Shown here: in pieces, positions 29,042 through 38,028 of the stretch | Numbering within the stretch: position 1 is the first letter of the stretch | How the letters are laid out: each line of letters starts with the position of its first letter | Assembly (NCBI GenBank): GCA_025201845.1 | Contig: MU603973.1 | Location: 7,572-71,571 of the forward strand | Source of the DNA: Martensiomyces pterosporus | Taxonomy: Eukaryota > Kickxellomycota > Kickxellomycetes > Kickxellales > Kickxellaceae | DNA length: 64,000 nt | Direction: 5' to 3' | Translations under genes and position numbers: made by a program | The notes under the pieces: generated by a model | Told to the model about the DNA's origin: nothing | The model's database searches: none | The model's input: the letters and a program-made list of their open reading frames with translations, nothing else

Positions 29042-30517
29042 ATGAACGAGAAGGACAGCACCAGCAGCCTTGCTGCGGCCAACAACGACACCAGCAGTAG
29101 TGGCAACGATGTCAAGGAAACGGGCAGCGAGGACAGCACGCACGAGCGTGCCCTTCGCCGCGCGCTGCTAAAGATTGACGTCTTCGTTCTTCCCGTCATC
29201 ACCATCGGCTGTATCTTCTCGCAGATGGACCGCAGCTCGATGGGTAATGCCAAGGTTGTAGGGCTTGAAGCGGACCTCAAGCTACACAAAACGGACTTTA
29301 GCATCGCCACCAGCCTCTTCTACCCGACGTACCTCGTCTTCCAGCCCATTTCAAACTGGTGCCTCAAGCGCATTGGTGCCAAAATCTGGCTCCCGTTCCT
29401 TATACTGCTGTGGGGCGGCGTGATCATCGGGCAGGCATTCGTAAAGAACCGCGGCCAGCTGTTCCTCTGCCGTGTTCTGTTGGGAATCCCCGAGTCTGGA
29501 TACAACTCGGGTTCAATCTTTCTCATTTCCTACTGGTATCCAAAGCAACGGGTTACCCGCCGTGTGTCAATGTTCTATGCTGGCGTCGCTATTGGCACGC
29601 TGATCTCGGGGCCAATTGCCGTGGGTCTGACCAAGCTGTCCAACGGATTCATCCATTCATGGCATGCCATCTTCTTTGTCGAGGGTCTCCTTACCGTAAT
29701 CTGGTCCCTTGTGATCCTTGCGGTAGTGCCTAGCTACCCAGATGATGCGCGGATGCTCAACTCAAGCGAGCGCCAGGCGCTATCATCCGCGCTGCGTGCG
29801 GAGAAGCAGAACTCGGGCAGACACCAGATCAACACACGCAGGTTCGTTCACTGCCTGTTCAACCCGTCCATGTTCCTTGTCTCGCTGATCCTGTTCTGCT
29901 CAAACATCTCTCTCAACACCATCATGCTCTTCGGCCCCCAGGTCACCAAGGACATGGGCTTCACCGCCTCACAGGCACAGGCAATGCAGTCGCTACCGGG
30001 TCTGTGTGGGTTTATCGGCATTGTGCTGGTCAACTGGAGCGTTAGGTGGTTTGGCAGCCACTACCGTGCGATCATCTTCAACGGCGCCGTTGTGGCCATC
30101 GGGGGAATTGTGATGCTCTCAACGGTCAACGTTGGTGCGCGCATGTTTGCCCTGTGTTTGTTCGGCTTTGGCAGCTTTGGCCTCCTGGGGCTCTCCCCTG
30201 GATGGCTAGCGACAAATGTGGCCACAAATATCACTCTTGGAAGCGCAGCCACGAGTGTGCTGCTTATTTGTGGCGGGCTTGGCGGGATCGCTACATCGTA
30301 CATTTATCGCAATGGCGATGCACCCAGATATCTGCTGGGCCACGGCATCAACCTGATGGCTGGTCTCCTGGCCATCATCCTCGCCCTGCTGGCGCGCTGG
30401 AACATGGGCCGCATCAACCGCAACAAGGAGAGGCACCCAATGGATATCTCGAATCTGAGCCCCGACGAGATCAGCGAGCTTGAAGAACGGCACCCCGATT
30501 TCCGCTATGTTTACTAA
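29042..30517 (+). CDS. MFS anion:cation symporter, allantoate permease (Dal5/Tna1) family, copy 1
   Basis: 491-aa plasma-membrane transporter of the ACS family, whose fungal members import allantoate, nicotinate, pantothenate, biotin precursors and similar organic anions with protons. A Ser/Asn/Asp-rich cytosolic N-terminus (1-42) is followed by twelve predicted membrane segments. Family-like sequence includes FSQMDRSSMGNAKVVGL after segment 1, SNWCLKRIGAKIWLP between segments 2 and 3, a large central loop (PSYPDDARMLNSSERQALSS) and VNWSVRWFGSHYRAIIFNG. The C-terminus ends EERHPDFRYVY, shared with its two neighbours. No intron or signal peptide is present. The substrate cannot be assigned. 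It is the first of three same-strand paralogues, with a highly similar copy 2 about 700 bp downstream. No TATA box was found. Confidence 0.9.
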   Translation: MNEKDSTSSLAAANNDTSSSGNDVKETGSEDSTHERALRRALLKIDVFVLPVITIGCIFSQMDRSSMGNAKVVGLEADLKLHKTDFSIATSLFYPTYLVFQPISNWCLKRIGAKIWLPFLILLWGGVIIGQAFVKNRGQLFLCRVLLGIPESGYNSGSIFLISYWYPKQRVTRRVSMFYAGVAIGTLISGPIAVGLTKLSNGFIHSWHAIFFVEGLLTVIWSLVILAVVPSYPDDARMLNSSERQALSSALRAEKQNSGRHQINTRRFVHCLFNPSMFLVSLILFCSNISLNTIMLFGPQVTKDMGFTASQAQAMQSLPGLCGFIGIVLVNWSVRWFGSHYRAIIFNGAVVAIGGIVMLSTVNVGARMFALCLFGFGSFGLLGLSPGWLATNVATNITLGSAATSVLLICGGLGGIATSYIYRNGDAPRYLLGHGINLMAGLLAIILALLARWNMGRINRNKERHPMDISNLSPDEISELEERHPDFRYVY

Positions 30518-31079
30518 CACACTGGGTACTTTTGCCTTTAATCTATTAAGCCTTGTGGCTCTAGCCCTGCAGCATCGTCCCCCGAGCACTGCATTTGCCA
30601 GTGGGCCGAATACACAATGCAATAGCCACAACTGCATGGTGGCATATCTTTGTTTTTTCCTCGATGCCGTAGTTCGACTGCATGCCCCCCCCCACACAAC
30701 ACCTTCGATTAACACCCACCAAATGCCGCAGACATCCTGCAAGCTCGGCAAATACCGAGAAACTTGATGACTCAGCACCAAGGCGGAGGATGCATTTGTG
30801 TGCTTTGGCGCACAACATCCCTCGTGACCTGGTGGGAGGAGGATCAGGCGGCAGATCGCACCAGGCAAATCTACAATTAAACATCCCAGAGGTTTCTCCC
30901 ACACACACACGCACACACACAAACACACGATGGTGGTAGAGTGCACCAACCACAAGCACAAATATCAAGTGTGGCTATCTCTTAGCTGAATGGCCACTCC
31001 TTTGATAATTGCTGCATCCTTTGCATGCCTCCATCCATTCCTGCTTCCTGAGTTGGGCCGAGTGGGGCGAGGGGCGGGA
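30518..31079. other. spacer between MFS copies 1 and 2
   Basis: About 560 bp. It has a poly-C run (30685-30692) and a short CA repeat (30900-30925). No gene was seen. Confidence 0.5.
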
Positions 31080-31087
31080 TATATAAG
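31080..31087 (+). promoter_or_regulatory. TATA box of MFS copy 2
   Basis: TATATAAG lies 125 bp before the ATG at 31205. Confidence 0.65.
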
Positions 31088-31204
31088 AAAGCCCACCCTT
31101 TCCGCTGTCGCACATTCCTGTTATTGTTTATCTAGAAACTACATTTCCCTCCTTATTTGGCCAACCGTACTTTTGCTGTTATTCGTATTGACTAATCCCG
31201 GAAG

Positions 31205-32725
31205 ATGAGCAAGAACGGCGGCGCGGAGAACTATGCTGCCACCACGGCTGCCAACAACGACGCCACAAGCTCCAGCAGCGGCTATGCCAGCGAGAAAGAA
31301 AAGGCCGTTGCGCTAGTCGCCGAGGAATCCGGTGGCGCCGGCATGGAGCACTCTAGCGCTCTTCGAACCGCGCTGCTGAAGATTGATGTGATTATCTTGC
31401 CCGTCATCATCATCGGCAGCATCTTTTCGATGATGGACCGCAGCTCGATGGGTAATGCCAAAATCGCTGGCCTCGAAGCGGACCTCAAGCTGCACAAGAC
31501 AGACTTTAGCATCGCCACCAGCCTCTTCTACCCGACGTACCTCGTCTTCCAGCCCCTGTCGAACTGGTGCCTCAAGCGCGTGGGTGCCAAGATCTGGCTC
31601 CCGCTCCTTGTTCTTCTGTGGGGCGGCGTGATCACCGGTCAGGCGTTCGCCAAGAACCGCGGCGAGCTGTTCCTCTGCCGCGTGCTACTGGGCATCCCCG
31701 AAGCCGGGTACAACTCGGGTGCAATCTACCTGATCTCGTACTGGTACCCGAGAAAGAGAGTCACCCGCCGCGTATCCATTTTCTACACAGGAACAGCCGT
31801 CGGCACGCTGATCTCGGGGCCAATTGCCATGGGCTTGACCAAACTGTCCAACGGATTCGTCCATTCATGGCACGCAATTTTCTTCGTCGAGGGGGTTATC
31901 ACGATCGTCTGGGCACTCGTCATGTTTGCCATGGTTCCCAGCTACCCGGACGATGCACGTGTTCTCAGCCCAGCTGAGCGGCAGGCCCTGTCGTCGACGC
32001 TGCGTGCGGAGAAGCAGGACTCGGGCAGACACCAGATCAACACACGCAGATTCGTTTACTGCCTGTTCAACCCGTCCATGTTCCTCGTCTCGCTGATCCT
32101 GTTCTGCTCAAACATCTCTCTCAATACCATCATGCTCTTCGGCCCCCAGGTCACCAAGGACATGGGCTTCACGCCCTCACAGGCACAGGGGATGCAAGCA
32201 CTGCCGGGCCTGTGTGGGTTTATCGGCATTGTGCTGGTCAACTGGAGCGTTAGGTGGTTTGGCAGCCACTACCGCGCAATCATCTTCAACGGCGCCGTTG
32301 TGGCCATCGGTGGAATCGTCATGCTGGCCACTGTCAACGTTGGCGCGCGCATGTTTGCCCTTTGCTTGTTCGGCTTTGGCAGCTTTGGCCTCCTGGGGCT
32401 CTCCCCTGGATGGCTCGCTACCAACGTTGCCTCCAACATTACACTGGGAAGTGCAGCCACAAGTGTGCTGCTTATCTGCGGCGGACTGGGCGGCATTGTC
32501 GCATCCAACATCTACCCCAATAGCGACAAACCGAGGTACTTGATGGGCCATGGCATCAACCTGATGGCTGGTCTCCTGGCCATCGTCCTCGCCCTGCTGG
32601 CGCGCTGGAACATGGGCCGCATCAACCGCAACAAGGAGAGGCACCCAATGGACATCTCAACACTCAGCCCCGAGGAGTGTAATGAGCTTGAGGAGCGCCA
32701 TCCTGATTTCCGCTACGTTTACTAG
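31205..32725 (+). CDS. MFS anion:cation symporter, allantoate permease family, copy 2
   Basis: 506 aa, twelve predicted membrane segments, very similar to copy 1 from residue ~48 on (MMDRSSMGNAKIAGLEADLK, LFYPTYLVFQPLSNWCLKRV). The N-terminal cytosolic tail is longer and unrelated in detail (KNGGAENYAATTAANNDATS). Identity with copy 1 is patchy at DNA level: 32026-32290 matches 29815-30080 with few changes even at silent sites, as does 32560-32655 with 30350-30447, while neighbouring stretches differ more. This points to recent duplication with gene conversion. It ends EERHPDFRYVY like copy 1. The substrate is unknown. Copies 1 and 2 may overlap in specificity but differ in promoters, since only copy 2 has an evident TATA box. 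Confidence 0.9.
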   Translation: MSKNGGAENYAATTAANNDATSSSSGYASEKEKAVALVAEESGGAGMEHSSALRTALLKIDVIILPVIIIGSIFSMMDRSSMGNAKIAGLEADLKLHKTDFSIATSLFYPTYLVFQPLSNWCLKRVGAKIWLPLLVLLWGGVITGQAFAKNRGELFLCRVLLGIPEAGYNSGAIYLISYWYPRKRVTRRVSIFYTGTAVGTLISGPIAMGLTKLSNGFVHSWHAIFFVEGVITIVWALVMFAMVPSYPDDARVLSPAERQALSSTLRAEKQDSGRHQINTRRFVYCLFNPSMFLVSLILFCSNISLNTIMLFGPQVTKDMGFTPSQAQGMQALPGLCGFIGIVLVNWSVRWFGSHYRAIIFNGAVVAIGGIVMLATVNVGARMFALCLFGFGSFGLLGLSPGWLATNVASNITLGSAATSVLLICGGLGGIVASNIYPNSDKPRYLMGHGINLMAGLLAIVLALLARWNMGRINRNKERHPMDISTLSPEECNELEERHPDFRYVY

Positions 32726-33413
32726 CGCCGCTTGCTGATTTCTTTTTCGTAGCTGCAATAAAATAACCATCCTTGCCGCGTTCGACACTGGCAGTCACAC
32801 CTTGCATGTCCAGCCACTTACAAATGCGGACGAGGCAGCGCTGCCGCCAAACCCCCTCTCCGTGCCTGGGCTCCCCATCTGGGACAACGCCTTGACAAGT
32901 GACTCTTTTACGCCTGTCCGGGAGACCTGGTGGCCTGTGACTGCCGCAGGCAGAGGCTCGGCCTGCCGCGCACATGCCAATCGGTGGAAAAGAATATTCG
33001 CCTGAACGATCCTCCCAAATAACCGCAGCACCCATTGGGCGCATGTGTTGCATCCAACGAACAGAAAGCGCGCGCAGGCGTGCTACAAGCGTGGAAAAGG
33101 AGGTATGTGCAAATCCATGCGGGGTTTCCCATCCTTTTTAGTGCATCTCGGCAGCTGCGATTGACACACGATGTACTTTCCAGCCCAGCGCCTGCCATGT
33201 ATGTACGAAGCCCCGTGTACACTGGCAAGCGCACACCGACTGCCATAGAAGGCGCTGCCTGCAGATGCACGATTATGCGTCACATATGCACGGCTGCTAC
33301 AGCTGAGAACCATGCCACGACACCTGTCTTTTCGGCCTGGCTGGGCGCACACGGGGCAAGCGAGCAGATTCCTGCCCCGTGTGCCGTAGGAGACTGTCCC
33401 CCTGGGCAATGCA
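32726..33413. other. spacer between MFS copies 2 and 3
   Basis: About 690 bp with no recognised gene; it ends at the TATA box of copy 3. Confidence 0.5.
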
Positions 33414-33420
33414 TATAAAG
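33414..33420 (+). promoter_or_regulatory. TATA box of MFS copy 3
   Basis: TATAAAG lies 164 bp before the ATG at 33578, followed by a CT-rich leader. Confidence 0.6.
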
Positions 33421-33577
33421 GCAGGCCAGCCACCGCCACCAAAACAGCAGCCCCCACATTGCCACATCCTTGACATCCATCTCCTTGTCTCTACTACTGC
33501 TTTCCGCCTCTCTTTGTTGTCTGTGCTCATTCTGCCATTGATACAACCGACTGATACTCAATAATCGCTATAGCCAC

Positions 33578-35029
33578 ATGTCGATGGACGACACAGCCAG
33601 TGAGAGCAAGGGCGTCATCTATGACGAAAAGCCCAGCAGCTCGGTGTCGGAAGAATCCGGAAACAACCTCAAATGGGCGTTCCGCAAGGTCGACGCGACG
33701 CTTCTCTTCATCGTCTTTCTCAGCAACCTTCTGAACAGCATGGATCGCGGCAACCTGGGCTTGGCCAAGGTCGTCGGCCTCGAAAAAGCCACAAATATGC
33801 ACGGCAGCGACTTCAACGTCGTGGCTAGCATCATGTATCCCACATATCTGCTCTTCATGCTTCCTAGCAACCTGGCTCTGCGCAAGTTTGGCGCGCGCTT
33901 CTGGCTCAGCTTTATCACCGTTGTCTGGGGCCTGATCAACATGTGCATGGCGTTTGCCAAGAACCGCACCGACCTGATTATCTGCCGCCTGTTCCTTGGT
34001 GCCGCCGAGTCCGGCGCTACTCCGGGAGCTCTGATGCTTATTACTCTCTGGTACCCCCGCAGGATGGTGACCTCGCGCATCGCCCTGTTCTACTCCGCCT
34101 TTGCCGCTGGCGCTATAATTGGCGGCCCCATTGCCTCGGGCATCAAGCATGTCACCAACCCCAAGTTTGCTTCATGGGGCTGGATCTTCTTCATCGAGGG
34201 CATCGTCACCGCCGGTTTCGGCCTGATCATGTTTATCTTCCTGGCAGACTACCCTAGCAAGAGCTGGATTCTGACCAAGCAGGAGAAGGACCTGATCGGC
34301 AGATGCATGGCCGAGGACCAGGTCGAGGGCGGCCACAAGCCCGTCACCTACCGCAAGCTCCTCGTCCATGCCAAGGATCCGCTGATCTACGCCCAAGCAC
34401 TGATCCTCTACTGCGCCAACTTTGGCGTCAACACCATCCTCACCTTCGCCTCGATCATTGTCAAGGAGATGGGCTACGGCGCAAGTGCCTCTCAGGCCAT
34501 GCAGGCAGCTCCAGGAATCTGCGGGTTCATCGGCATCATCTTGAGCAGATACTATCCCGCGTGGTTTGGCAGCCACTACCGTAGCTCGATCTTCTGCTCT
34601 GCCTGGCTCATCATCGCATCGGCTGTTCTTCTGGGGGTCACCAACAACGGCGCACGCATCTTTGCACTCTGCATGCTGTCCTTTGGTGCCTTTGGCAATG
34701 TCGGCATGGGCCCCGGGTGGCTGATGAGCAATGTGGGCGGTCCCACGCGTGCTGCATGTGCCGGCGCCATAAACGTCATTCTCGGCGGACTTGGCGGTCT
34801 GTGCACCTCGTACATTTACAGAAACAAGGATGCGCCGCGGTACCTCTTTGGTCACGGAATGAACATGTTTGCTGCCCTGCTGTGCATCATCACCGCCACT
34901 GTTTCGCACCTGATCATCCGCCAGAGAAACCACCAGAAGGAGACCAACCCTATTGACATCTCGGGCATGACCGAGGAAGAGATCAACGATCTGGAGAACG
35001 ACCACCCGGACTTTAGGTACATAAGCTAA
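33578..35029 (+). CDS. MFS anion:cation symporter, allantoate permease family, copy 3 (diverged)
   Basis: 483 aa, same fold and family as copies 1 and 2 but clearly older in divergence. It retains LNSMDRGNLGLAKVVGLEKA, MYPTYLLFMLPSNLALRKFG, GAAESGATPGALMLITLWYP, PAWFGSHYRSSIFCSAW and the C-terminal END-HPDFRYIS. The N-terminus is short and acidic with serines. Twelve membrane segments are predicted. Substitutions in the substrate-facing segments (GVNTILTFASIIVKEMGYGA versus LNTIMLFGPQVTKDMGFTAS) suggest a different substrate or affinity from copies 1 and 2. It is intronless, with its own TATA box. The substrate is not assignable. Confidence 0.9.
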   Translation: MSMDDTASESKGVIYDEKPSSSVSEESGNNLKWAFRKVDATLLFIVFLSNLLNSMDRGNLGLAKVVGLEKATNMHGSDFNVVASIMYPTYLLFMLPSNLALRKFGARFWLSFITVVWGLINMCMAFAKNRTDLIICRLFLGAAESGATPGALMLITLWYPRRMVTSRIALFYSAFAAGAIIGGPIASGIKHVTNPKFASWGWIFFIEGIVTAGFGLIMFIFLADYPSKSWILTKQEKDLIGRCMAEDQVEGGHKPVTYRKLLVHAKDPLIYAQALILYCANFGVNTILTFASIIVKEMGYGASASQAMQAAPGICGFIGIILSRYYPAWFGSHYRSSIFCSAWLIIASAVLLGVTNNGARIFALCMLSFGAFGNVGMGPGWLMSNVGGPTRAACAGAINVILGGLGGLCTSYIYRNKDAPRYLFGHGMNMFAALLCIITATVSHLIIRQRNHQKETNPIDISGMTEEEINDLENDHPDFRYIS

Positions 35030-35340
35030 GCGGGCTGAATCATCCACGCTGCTCTTTCTCTACTATTCCCTACTTTTATATTGTGCAATACTTCCTAATA
35101 CACACACACATCACCTGTTCTCACGTCCCTCCCAAGGTCAGTAAGCTTTGCGCCTGGTGGCGCTACTACTATTACTTGTGATGCTACATGCGTGGTGCCT
35201 TTCCCTTTCGCACATGCACGCTGCTACGTGTGCGAATGCGGAAGGTAGTATGTTCAGCATGGTAAGCGATGGCGATGCGTTTGCACACAAGCGAGTGCAG
35301 TGTGTGCTTGTGCACCTATCTCTCAAGAACGATGGCTGGG
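35030..35340. other. short spacer, nothing recognised
   Basis: About 310 bp containing a CA repeat (35101-35110) and the start of the next promoter. Confidence 0.5.
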
Positions 35341-35348
35341 CATAAAAA
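35341..35348 (+). promoter_or_regulatory. TATA-like box of the Tyr/Gly-rich protein gene
   Basis: CATAAAAA lies 122 bp before the ATG at 35463. Confidence 0.4.
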
Positions 35349-35462
35349 CCGAGCGAGTACCCCCCTTTGAACGGAAACCGCATTCTCTTTGCATAAAGCC
35401 ACGCATAAGACACGATTACTACCGCCCTCTTTTCGACATATATCTTGCACACCGCTATCGCC

Positions 35463-36044
35463 ATGCACTCGCCAAACGCCGCGCTTCTTCTGCTGGTCTG
35501 CTTCTCATGCATCGCCAGCAGTGCACTGCTTCACGGCGAGGAGCTTTCAGAGAGCGGCATCGAAGCCAACCCAGTCGCTCCCGAGATTGCCGCTGACGAC
35601 CCACCGGCATCGCGTGTAGATGGTGCCCATTCGATGCTGGGTGCTCTGCCCCAGCGCGTCACCACTCAGCCCGAGCACCCTGACCAGCAGCCACACCAGT
35701 TCATGCCACTCATGCTTGGCGCTCCAATGGGCAGATTCCACCCTGCTCAGCTCCCCCAACGTCTAAGGCAGCGTGACACCAAGAACAAGAGCCATCCAGA
35801 CCATTCCGAAGGCGCCTCGGCCGAAATAAATGGTTCAGTCGATAGACCAAACCCAGGAGATGCCGCCGCCGAGTCAGAGAAAGCCGAGAGCAAGGGCCTT
35901 AGCCGCCGATTCTATCCATACGGGGGCGGCTACTACTATCCCTACGCTGGCATGTATGGATACTCCGGCTACCCGTACTTGGGAGGATACTACGGTGGCG
36001 GGCTTGACCTTGAGCTAGGTCTCGGCCTCGGTCTTCGCCTCTAA
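35463..36044 (+). CDS. secreted Tyr/Gly-rich low-complexity protein
   Basis: 193 aa. The ATG at 35463 starts a good signal peptide (MHSPNAALLLLVCFSCIASS); the codon farther upstream in frame is TTG and was rejected. The middle (about 30-145) is Pro/His/Gln/Ala-rich and disordered, ending in a basic SRR that could be a processing site. The C-terminal ~50 residues are built of Tyr, Gly and Pro (YPYGGGYYYPYAGMYGYSGY), then an LELGLGLGL tail. Tyr/Gly-rich secreted segments often form adhesive, cross-linkable or phase-separating material in walls and glues; that role is inference. No homologue was recognised. It is convergent with the trypsin-like gene. Confidence 0.7.
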   Translation: MHSPNAALLLLVCFSCIASSALLHGEELSESGIEANPVAPEIAADDPPASRVDGAHSMLGALPQRVTTQPEHPDQQPHQFMPLMLGAPMGRFHPAQLPQRLRQRDTKNKSHPDHSEGASAEINGSVDRPNPGDAAAESEKAESKGLSRRFYPYGGGYYYPYAGMYGYSGYPYLGGYYGGGLDLELGLGLGLRL

Positions 36045-36407
36045 CTCATACGTTCATAGCCTCCAGCTGCAAGAGCCAGTCAAGTACGCCCTTGACGGGC
36101 GGTTGAAGGCATATCAGCCCATGCACCCTTTTATTTTCTTTAATACAGCTGCCCATTCCCCACAGCTGCTACTTCTCGAGGAAGAAAGCGGCCATGAGGC
36201 ACACTACCATCCCCTCCAGAATCACCAGCCCCTCCATGTTGGCCAGGGAAGGCCCTCTTCTACTCCAGTGTCTGCCTCTGTGAATACACCACTAGAGCAA
36301 GTGTCGTGAAGCAACAGTTCCAATTCAAAAACAACGCTGATGGCAAGTTAAGAAGAAAAAATAAGTGGTGAGGAAGGCCAAGCTGGCGAACAGAGATGTA
36401 CCGGCAC
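36045..36407. other. convergent spacer, nothing recognised
   Basis: About 360 bp between two convergent stops. Confidence 0.5.
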
Positions 36408-37598
36408 TTAGACGAGATACGCGTAGAGGGCAGCAATAAACGGCAGGAGAACATCTGAAAAGGCGACTTGGAAGGAGAGAGTAGAGCCATTACCTGGATG
36501 AGGCGCGGCAGGAGTGGAGCCAGAACCGTTAAGCGTCGGGAAGGTGGAATGCGCCGGTGTTGCGGGAGAACTGTCAGTAGTGGTTACAGTATCAGCAGTG
36601 GTGGGAAGGGCGGTAGATGTCTGGCCTTGGCGAGTGAATGTAAAGCTGCCAGAGGGAACGCCTACCGCAGTAGATGCACCAGCAGTAGGCGAGTCGGTTC
36701 CTCTGCTGTTCGAGTTGGCTGGGGGCGAATTTGGGCTGGAGCCACCGACAGACAGATCTGAGAAAGTCAGGTTGCCCTCTTTCTGCATCCAGTCGATCCA
36801 GTACCCAGCTCTTTCGTAGTAGCTGACAGTGCCTCGCTGGCCACAGCTCAGCTGAGATGCGCCTTGAGGCGCTGTGCGCATAGAGGCAAAGCCAAGAAGG
36901 CCAAGCTCACCCGACCCGAGCGGGGCAAGCAAGGGACCACCGCCATCGCCTAAGCACGTGTCCTTGCCCGAGCTGCCATCAGTGCAAAGCTGCGAGCTGG
37001 AGTCGAAATAGGAGTTCATTTTGGCGCAGAACGACTGGCTCTGTAGGCCCAGCTGCACTTGCATAAGCTGGCCCGCACTTGCGTCCTTGCTGTTGGCCGT
37101 CAGTCCATACCCGAGGGCAAGGGCATTTGTCCCAGCAGACGGCGGGCTCGTGATGACCCTGACGGGTGTGGCGACTGCCGATGGAACTGCCGTGTTCAAG
37201 TAGATAAGCCCGATGTTGTGGTATTCCGTGTTGTGGTTGTACAAAGTGGAAATCAGCAGCCTGCGTGCAGTGTAGACGTTTTGCAGCGAGCTCCCAAAAG
37301 CCACAGTGACTTCCTCATTCACATCCCATGTGTTTGCGCTGGTGACAAAGCACTTGGCTGTTGTGAGGACCACCCATGGCGTGATGAGAGAGCCAGTGCA
37401 CTCGTTTGCATCGTATCCGGGGTTCTTGGCGGTGACCTTGCCTACAAAGCTGAACGCGCTGCTTGATGCTGGAGAGCCACCAACAATGCGCGGCACAATC
37501 CCCAACGGGGCAGAGCTGCTGTCATCCGGATGAGCAGCCGCCAGAACAGCAGCTACAGCACCCAAGACATGCACTGGCGCAATACGAGTAAACAGCAT
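36408..37598 (-). CDS. GPI-anchored trypsin-fold pseudoprotease
   Basis: 396 aa from the ATG at 37598; the open frame extends upstream but that part lacks a signal peptide. The protein has a signal peptide (about 1-22), a short propeptide ending VPR, then IVGG at residues 38-41, the classic trypsin activation site. The S1 chymotrypsin fold follows to about residue 275. All three catalytic positions are changed: the His of the TAAHC motif is Lys82 (LTTAKC), the Asp of HDIAL is Asn128 (HNIGL), and the Ser of GDSGGP is Gly219 (GDGGGP). Codons were checked on the DNA (AAG, AAC, GGC). A Ser/Thr-rich stalk (about 280-370) and a hydrophobic tail (VLLPFIAALYAYLV) predict a GPI anchor. It should bind rather than cut: a ligand, an inhibitor or a surface partner. 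The frame is fully intact, so it is not simply a dead gene. Confidence 0.85.
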   Translation of the reverse strand: MLFTRIAPVHVLGAVAAVLAAAHPDDSSSAPLGIVPRIVGGSPASSSAFSFVGKVTAKNPGYDANECTGSLITPWVVLTTAKCFVTSANTWDVNEEVTVAFGSSLQNVYTARRLLISTLYNHNTEYHNIGLIYLNTAVPSAVATPVRVITSPPSAGTNALALGYGLTANSKDASAGQLMQVQLGLQSQSFCAKMNSYFDSSSQLCTDGSSGKDTCLGDGGGPLLAPLGSGELGLLGFASMRTAPQGASQLSCGQRGTVSYYERAGYWIDWMQKEGNLTFSDLSVGGSSPNSPPANSNSRGTDSPTAGASTAVGVPSGSFTFTRQGQTSTALPTTADTVTTTDSSPATPAHSTFPTLNGSGSTPAAPHPGNGSTLSFQVAFSDVLLPFIAALYAYLV

Positions 37599-38028
37599 GG
37601 CGTTTGAAATGTTACTGACAAGCGGAATTAGGTTGCACAAAGAGCGGACGCCGGATACAATTAGCAGTGTGCCAAATGGGATGGAATTGAATATGAAGGA
37701 GCGGGAGGGACGGGAAGGACGGGCAACTAAATATGGACGGCGCTGAGCAGCAGTGGGTAGAGTGCACACCACTGCGGAAGCCGTTGTAAACGAGGGAAAT
37801 CTACGGACTTGCATGCAAAAAAGCTGCTTGCAACCAGGATAACAGGTAAATGTCTTGAAACAAAGCGCTGGCAACCATGCTGCCGTATGATCAACTTTCA
37901 GGACAAATCCCGAGGAAATCAATGCAGCAGAACTGCAAGTCCATGTCTTCCACTTTTAATCGAGGACGCTGAGGCCTCTGCCCCACCGTTTAACGCAAGA
38001 ACAAGCTATTTTTAAAGCGGCGCTGAAC
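37599..38028. other. spacer, promoter side of the pseudoprotease gene
   Basis: About 430 bp between two minus-strand genes. No firm TATA box was seen (ATATTTA near 37727 on the minus strand is a weak candidate). Confidence 0.4.
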
